From a bacterium UBP9_UBA1432 (GTDB lineage Bacteria; Vulcanimicrobiota; Xenobia; Xenobiales; Xenobiaceae): a DNA stretch of 9,169 nucleotides. The position numbers and the translations under genes are program-made. Below, one piece after another: positions 5,129 to 9,169 of the stretch; positions within the stretch are counted from its first letter, which is position 1, and each line of letters begins with the position of its first letter. The notes beneath the pieces were generated by a model that worked only from the letters and a program-made list of their open reading frames with translations, was not told the origin of the DNA and did no database searches. Where the stretch lies: the NCBI GenBank assembly GCA_002329445.1, contig DCTU01000249.1, positions 1 through 9,169 on the forward strand, written 5' to 3'.

Positions 5129-6765
5129 GCCTGCTGAGCCTGGAGAACGTCGGCTTCACCTATCGGCGCGCCACGGAACGGGCTCTTCGCGGGCTGAACC
5201 TGGAGGTGGCGGCAGGAGAATGGGTGGGGGTCCTGGGCGGCGCCGGTGCCGGGAAGTCGACTTTGGCCGGCCTGGTTTGCGGCCTGCTGCCACGCTTTGC
5301 TTCGGGCGTCCTGGAAGGTCGCCTGTTGCTGGATGGGCGACCTCCGGGCGACTGGGATCGGGCCGCCCGGGCCGCCCGCATCGGTCTGGTGATGGAGGAC
5401 TTCGAGGCGCAGCTCTTCTTGGGCCGGGTGGACCTGGAGGTTGCCTTCGGCCCCGAGAACCTGGGGGTGAGCCGGCCGGAGATGGAACAGCGGATCCGGG
5501 AGGCCCTGGCGGTGGTGGGCCTGGAGGGTCTGGAGGCCCGTCCTCCCGACACGCTCTCGGGAGGGCAGCGCCAGCGACTGGTCCTGGCCTCGGTCCTGGC
5601 CTTGCGGCCGGCGCTGCTCTTCCTGGACGAACCCTGGTCGGATCTGGATCCGGGGGGCTGGCCCCAATTGTGGTCGACCCTTCGCCGGAACGTTCCTTCT
5701 GGCATCCTGACCGCCTCCGACCCCAGCCATCTGGAGGGGGTGGACCGGTTGCTCCTGTTGAGGGAAGGGCAGGTGCTGGCCCAGGGGGATCCGGCCTCGA
5801 TCCTGGCCGACGACGAGCTGCTGGATCGGGCCGGGGTGCCCCTTCTCCCGTTGGCCGCCTTGTTTCGAAGGATGGGGCGCGACGAGCGTCCGGCGTCCGT
5901 GGAGGAGGCCATCGGACTGTTCCCGGCCACTCCCCGGGATCGGGCCGCCCCGGCGGAACCACCTTCGCTCGGGCCTCCCGTCCTGGAGGCGAAGGGACTG
6001 TCCTGCGTCTACCCGGACGGGACGGCCGCCCTGACCGGAGTGGACCTGACGGTTCGTGGCGGGGAGATGGTGGCGATCCTCGGACGCAACGGTTCAGGCA
6101 AGACGACCCTGGCACGACATCTCGCGGGGCTCGTTCACCCGACGGCCGGGACCGTCCGGGTCCGCGGCCGTGAGAGCGGCGCCAGGGCCGCCCCCCGGCT
6201 GGGGACCGAGGTCGGCTACATCTTCCAGAACCCCGACCACCAGATCTTTGCGGAGACGGTCCTGGACGAGGTCTCCTTCGGTCCCAGGAACCTGGGATGC
6301 ACGCCCGGGCAGGTGGCCGAAAGGGCGACCGAGGCCCTGGCTGCGGTTGGCCTGGATGGCCTGGAGTCGGAGGACCCCTTCGCGCTTCCTCGCGGAGACC
6401 GCCAACGCCTGGCCGTCGCCTCGGCCCTGGCGGCGCGGCCGCAAATCCTCCTCTTCGACGAACCCACGACCGGCCTGGATGCCTCCAGCATCGCCGCCAT
6501 GATGGACCTGCTCCACGGCCTGGCCGGCTCCGGGCACACCATCCTCTTCATCACCCACTCGATGGAGCTGGCGGCGCACCACGCCAGGCGGATCGTCCTT
6601 CTGGACGCCGGGCGCATCCTGCGCGACGGGCCCGCGCGTCAGGTGCTGCACGATTCCCCGGCCCTGGACCGGGCCGGCCTGCATGCGCCGCCCCTGGTGG
6701 AGCTGGCCGCTCGCCTGGGCCTGCAGGCCTGCCATGTCGAGGAGCTCGCGGCGTGCCTGGCTTGA
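5125..6765 (+). CDS. ecfA: Fused ECF transporter ATPase (EcfA-EcfA' in one chain)
   Basis: A 546-residue energising subunit with two ABC ATPase domains in one polypeptide, where most ECF systems use one or two separate ATPases. Domain 1 (about 1-250): Walker A GGAGAGKS (38-45), signature LSGGQRQR (144-151), Walker B LLFLDE (164-169). Domain 2 (about 285-546): Walker A GRNGSGKT (320-327), Q-loop FQNPDHQ (Gln368), Walker B ILLFDE (441-446), H-loop His478. The phrases AFGPENLG and SFGPRNLG are typical of CbiO/EcfA. Deviations are Glu91 at the Q-loop and Ser198 at the H-loop of domain 1, and LPRGD (421-425) instead of LSGGQ in domain 2. These all fall on one composite ATP site. Start GTG 5125 overlaps the S stop by 4 nt with no Shine-Dalgarno, suggesting translational coupling. 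The linker (about 252-284) is Pro/Ala-rich. Confidence 0.94.
   Translation: MSLLSLENVGFTYRRATERALRGLNLEVAAGEWVGVLGGAGAGKSTLAGLVCGLLPRFASGVLEGRLLLDGRPPGDWDRAARAARIGLVMEDFEAQLFLGRVDLEVAFGPENLGVSRPEMEQRIREALAVVGLEGLEARPPDTLSGGQRQRLVLASVLALRPALLFLDEPWSDLDPGGWPQLWSTLRRNVPSGILTASDPSHLEGVDRLLLLREGQVLAQGDPASILADDELLDRAGVPLLPLAALFRRMGRDERPASVEEAIGLFPATPRDRAAPAEPPSLGPPVLEAKGLSCVYPDGTAALTGVDLTVRGGEMVAILGRNGSGKTTLARHLAGLVHPTAGTVRVRGRESGARAAPRLGTEVGYIFQNPDHQIFAETVLDEVSFGPRNLGCTPGQVAERATEALAAVGLDGLESEDPFALPRGDRQRLAVASALAARPQILLFDEPTTGLDASSIAAMMDLLHGLAGSGHTILFITHSMELAAHHARRIVLLDAGRILRDGPARQVLHDSPALDRAGLHAPPLVELAARLGLQACHVEELAACLA
6739..6744 (+). promoter_or_regulatory. Shine-Dalgarno of the ECF T component, inside the ATPase gene
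   Basis: GAGGAG lies 8 nt before GTG 6753 and is embedded in the last codons of the fused ATPase gene. It favours GTG 6753 over the in-frame TTG at 6762, which would be 17 nt away. Confidence 0.6.
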
Positions 6766-7511
6766 GGCTGGACCCGAGGGCCAGCATCCTGCTCTTGTTG
6801 TGCAGCTTCGTCCCACCGATCTGCTTCAACTCTCCGCCAGCCAGCGCTGCGGTGTTTGCCGCCTACCTGCTGGTCGCCCTGGGCGCCTTGGACCCCGGTC
6901 GACTGCGGGCAGCGGCTCTTCTGCTGCCCTCCCTGGTCCTGAGCAGCGCTCTGTTGTGGGGGGTCTTCCTGGGGGAGGGAGAGGTGCTGTTCCACCTGGG
7001 GCCCCTGGCCTGGCGTGACGTCTCGGGGTGGTTCGGACTGGCCATGGGTCTGCGCTTTGGGGCCTGGAGCCTGGCTGGCCTGGCCTTCCTGGCCCGGGTC
7101 ACGGTGGAGGAGATGGCCTGGGGGTTGCATCGCCTGGGGTTCCCGTATCCCGCGGCCTTCACCTTGTCCCTGTCCCTTCGCCTGGCCGGGCAGTTCTCGG
7201 ACACGGCCCGGATGGTCTTCGAAGCGCAGCGGGTGCGAGGCCTGGACCTGGAGGGGGGGAGTCTGCCTTCCCGCGTGCGGCGCCTGGTTCCCATGCTGGT
7301 CCCCTTGCTGGTCTTGTCCCTGCGGCGGGTGAACCAGATGGCCATGGCCATGGAGTCCCGGGGATACGGGGGAGGTCCACGGACCTCCTGGTTGGACTTC
7401 CGGTGGCGGACCGTCGATACCGCGCTGGTCCTGGCCTGCGTCGCCCTGACCTTGTTGTGCGTCGGGCTGCGATGGCACGGGTTGGGGGTCCTGCTCCAGG
7501 GTCGTTTGTAG
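6753..7511 (+). CDS. ecfT: ECF transporter T component (EcfT/CbiQ family)
   Basis: A 252-residue membrane coupling protein that links the S component to the ATPases. It carries both diagnostic cytoplasmic coupling-helix motifs: EAQRVRG (157-163) and AMESRGY (199-205), each with the Ala/Glu-x-x-Arg-Gly core that docks into ATPase grooves. Hydrophobic segments lie near 10-20, 30-46, 53-74, 92-115, 177-192 and 221-240, as expected for the family, and the length is normal. The gene overlaps the ATPase stop by 13 nt, and its own Shine-Dalgarno sits inside that gene, so the three subunits are almost certainly one transcript. It ends with TAG, 62 nt from the convergent stop of the next gene. I see no convincing terminator in that 62-nt gap. 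Confidence 0.93.
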   Translation: MPGLRLDPRASILLLLCSFVPPICFNSPPASAAVFAAYLLVALGALDPGRLRAAALLLPSLVLSSALLWGVFLGEGEVLFHLGPLAWRDVSGWFGLAMGLRFGAWSLAGLAFLARVTVEEMAWGLHRLGFPYPAAFTLSLSLRLAGQFSDTARMVFEAQRVRGLDLEGGSLPSRVRRLVPMLVPLLVLSLRRVNQMAMAMESRGYGGGPRTSWLDFRWRTVDTALVLACVALTLLCVGLRWHGLGVLLQGRL

Positions 7512-7573
7512 GGCCAGGAACACCAGAAGCCGGGGCGGCATCCGGCGCCAGTCCCGTCGCTCAGGGGGCGGGT

Positions 7574-9169
7574 TCAGCGAAGCCTTCGAAGGAAGGTGCC
7601 CAGCACGGCCTCCTGGTCCGAGACGGTGGTCACCAGGCCGTAGCCGCGTTCCGCCATCTCTGCAGTGCGGGTGCGGTTGGGGGAGGCCCCACCCAGGGAG
7701 ACACCGTGCCGACGGGCAGCCTCCTCCAGCCGGGCCACCGCGTCGCGGTGCTGCTCCGACCCGATGGCCGTCCGCAACGACAGGGCCAGGTCGTAGGGCC
7801 CCAGGTGCAGCACGTCGATTCCGGGAATCGCTGCGATCTCGTCAGCGTGCTCCAACCCCTGGCGGGTTTCCAGCATCACCACGGCGGTGGCCTGGGGGTT
7901 CCGCTCCTTCACCCGGGCCACGAATCCAGCCGCCTCCGCGGCGGAGCCCACGTTGGGGGCGATGATGCCTCGGGCGCCGGCCTGCAGGTAGGTGGCGATG
8001 TCGGGGTGGTCGGAGCCCTGCACCCGGACCAGGACGGGATGGTCGGCAGGAAGCTCGGCCAGCAGGCTCCTGACCGCCTCGGGTGAGAAGGGTCCGTGCT
8101 CGGCGTCGATCCACAGCGCATCCGTGTGCCCGGCCAGCTCCCTGGCCAGGGCCAGGTCGGGGGTCATCAGGAAGCCGACCTCGGCCACCCGGCCCTCTCT
8201 CAGCCAGCGGTTCACCGGGTTCCACTCTCCTGGTCGGAGGTCCGGGGCCCGTGCGGGATCGCGTCGCGCGTTCTCGTAGCGGCCGAAGGCTTCCCGCACC
8301 GCGCTCAGGTCGCTGCCCAGGACCACGTGGCGGTAGCCCCGGAGGGACATCTCCGCCGCCTCTTCGCGGCTGGAGGCAGGGCCGCCCAGGGCCACGCCTG
8401 CCCGCCGGGCAGCCTGCTCGACCCGCGCCAGGGCCGCCCGATGCCGGGGCGAACCCGAGGCGACCCCCATGGATCGGGCGATCCCTGCGGGATCCACCAT
8501 CACCAGCGTCAGCCCGGCCTCGACGGTCTCCACCAGCGCCTCGATGCGTTCCACCCCGCGCGCCGTGCTGATGCCGACGCCGCCGAGGATCGCACCGTTG
8601 GCCTCCTGGACCATCTCCGAGAAGCGGGCCAGGAACCCCGAGGCGTAGGCCGGCCCGCCGGGACGGTTGCCCAGGGGACTGAAGAAGAGGCGATCCAGGA
8701 AGGCGCGGACCTCGGCCGGGTCCTCGGCCTGGTCCAGCACCGCGCCGTGCATCCCGGCGTCCATCTTCTGCTTGAGGTCGGGGTCGTCGGCCCGGGTGAA
8801 GTGACCCACTATCACCCGGGAACTGGGGCGCACGGCCATCGCCAGCCCCTGCACCTCGGAGGCCGTGACGGAGGTCGCCGGGAAATGCAGGACGCACAGC
8901 CTGCCGAGCTCGGTCATGGTGACCGCCGTGGCGGGGTTGGCTCCCGAGAGCTCGGCGCCGTAGACCAGGCGGTCGCCCCGGGTCAGGGCCTCCTTGACGG
9001 AGCGGTCTTCGTAGAGGGCAGGAGGCGCGGGGAGCCGGAGCTCTGGCGGCGCCTGGCCCGGGTCTGCGCCTGTCGGCCTGGGGACCGGGTTGTCCGGGAC
9101 CGGGGTGGGAGCGGTGAGGGCGGCGGAGGAGGTCAGCGCGACCAACAGGGCCGCGGCAACCAGGGGACG
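7574..9169 (-). CDS. Exported tandem HpcH/HpaI aldolase-fold protein (5' end outside the window)
   Basis: 531 residues are visible; the frame is open to the window edge, so the true start lies beyond 9169. The first 20 visible residues (LVAAALLVALTSSAALTA) are a signal-peptide-like hydrophobic core, followed by a Pro-rich linker to about residue 50. Two aldolase folds follow. Repeat A is about 54-300 and repeat B about 317-531. Repeat B keeps the HpcH/HpaI active site: WIDAEHGP (Asp355, His358), VLVRV (Arg382), MLETRQG (Glu434) and LGPYDLALS (Asp460, metal). In repeat A the aligned positions are changed (for example His358 aligns with Ala98, Asp460 with Gly229), so it is probably inactive. 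Family members cleave or form 2-keto-3-deoxy-type hydroxy acids; the substrate here is unknown, and export of such an enzyme is unusual. There is no lipobox Cys in the visible part. Confidence 0.87.
   Translation of the reverse strand, partial: RPLVAAALLVALTSSAALTAPTPVPDNPVPRPTGADPGQAPPELRLPAPPALYEDRSVKEALTRGDRLVYGAELSGANPATAVTMTELGRLCVLHFPATSVTASEVQGLAMAVRPSSRVIVGHFTRADDPDLKQKMDAGMHGAVLDQAEDPAEVRAFLDRLFFSPLGNRPGGPAYASGFLARFSEMVQEANGAILGGVGISTARGVERIEALVETVEAGLTLVMVDPAGIARSMGVASGSPRHRAALARVEQAARRAGVALGGPASSREEAAEMSLRGYRHVVLGSDLSAVREAFGRYENARRDPARAPDLRPGEWNPVNRWLREGRVAEVGFLMTPDLALARELAGHTDALWIDAEHGPFSPEAVRSLLAELPADHPVLVRVQGSDHPDIATYLQAGARGIIAPNVGSAAEAAGFVARVKERNPQATAVVMLETRQGLEHADEIAAIPGIDVLHLGPYDLALSLRTAIGSEQHRDAVARLEEAARRHGVSLGGASPNRTRTAEMAERGYGLVTTVSDQEAVLGTFLRRLR
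9110..9169 (-). other. Signal peptide (partial) of the tandem aldolase-fold protein
   Basis: Read on the minus strand from the window edge, the frame gives RPLVAAALLVALTSSAALTA. It is an Arg followed by a long hydrophobic run and small residues suited to signal peptidase I (SSA or LTA), then a Pro-rich stretch. The Met that begins it is outside the window. A TTG at 9145 would cut the hydrophobic core and has no Shine-Dalgarno, so it is unlikely to be the start. Confidence 0.7.

Noticed and set aside
4573..6115. Several long minus-strand open frames opposite the ECF S and ATPase genes
   Set aside because: Pro/Arg/Ser-rich sequence with no domain, antisense to strongly supported ECF genes.
7529..7546. 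Weak hairpin (GCCGG/CCGGC, 8-nt loop) in the convergent gap as a bidirectional terminator
   Set aside because: Only five base pairs and no T-run on either strand; it is expected by chance in such GC-rich DNA.
7842..8897. 351-residue minus-strand open frame in another frame of the aldolase-fold gene
   Set aside because: Arg/Gly/Pro-rich shadow of the signal-peptide-bearing protein, without any domain.

Overview
This is a GC-rich (about 70% by eye) bacterial chromosomal segment with tightly packed genes, many non-ATG starts (GTG and TTG) and few clear sigma70-type promoters. Phylum cannot be fixed from this window. The mix of a cyclase-ATPase-TPR protein, an ECF transporter with fused ATPases and an exported aldolase-fold protein would suit several high-GC environmental lineages. 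No rRNA, tRNA, CRISPR array, insertion sequence or phage gene was seen.

Layout. (1) Positions 11-2944, minus strand: a large signalling protein with a zinc ribbon, a class III nucleotide cyclase domain, a STAND/AAA-type ATPase domain and a TPR-like C-terminus. (2) Positions 2945-3286: a divergent intergenic region with a probable minus-strand promoter, a palindrome at its -35 region, and a GC-rich hairpin carrying a Shine-Dalgarno-like sequence in its loop. (3) Positions 3287-4177, plus strand: a zinc-ribbon SpoU/TrmH-type RNA 2'-O-methyltransferase. Its open frame runs past the catalytic domain and fully covers, in antisense, (4) a small minus-strand gene (3956-4162, TTG start) encoding a stand-alone sigma70 region 4-like protein. 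(5) Positions 4178-4333: an intergenic region with a perfect 26-bp palindrome and a second hairpin, leading into (6) a three-gene overlapping operon, 4334-7511: ECF transporter S component, a fused double ATPase (A-A'), and the T component. (7) Positions 7574-9169, minus strand, convergent with the operon and cut by the window edge: a protein with a signal peptide and two tandem HpcH/HpaI aldolase folds.

How they work together. Only the ECF operon is a clear functional unit: S binds an unidentified vitamin or metal-type substrate, T couples, and the fused A-A' hydrolyses ATP. The other genes look like independent neighbours.

The most notable points are concerted losses of catalytic residues. 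In the fused ECF ATPase, the Q-loop and H-loop of domain 1 and the signature motif of domain 2 are all altered, and these belong to the same composite ATP site. In the tandem aldolase protein, the N-terminal repeat has lost all four catalytic or metal positions that the C-terminal repeat keeps. The STAND ATPase has a K-to-R change in its P-loop. The stand-alone sigma region 4-like gene and the 26-bp palindrome next to the transporter operon are the other items worth following.
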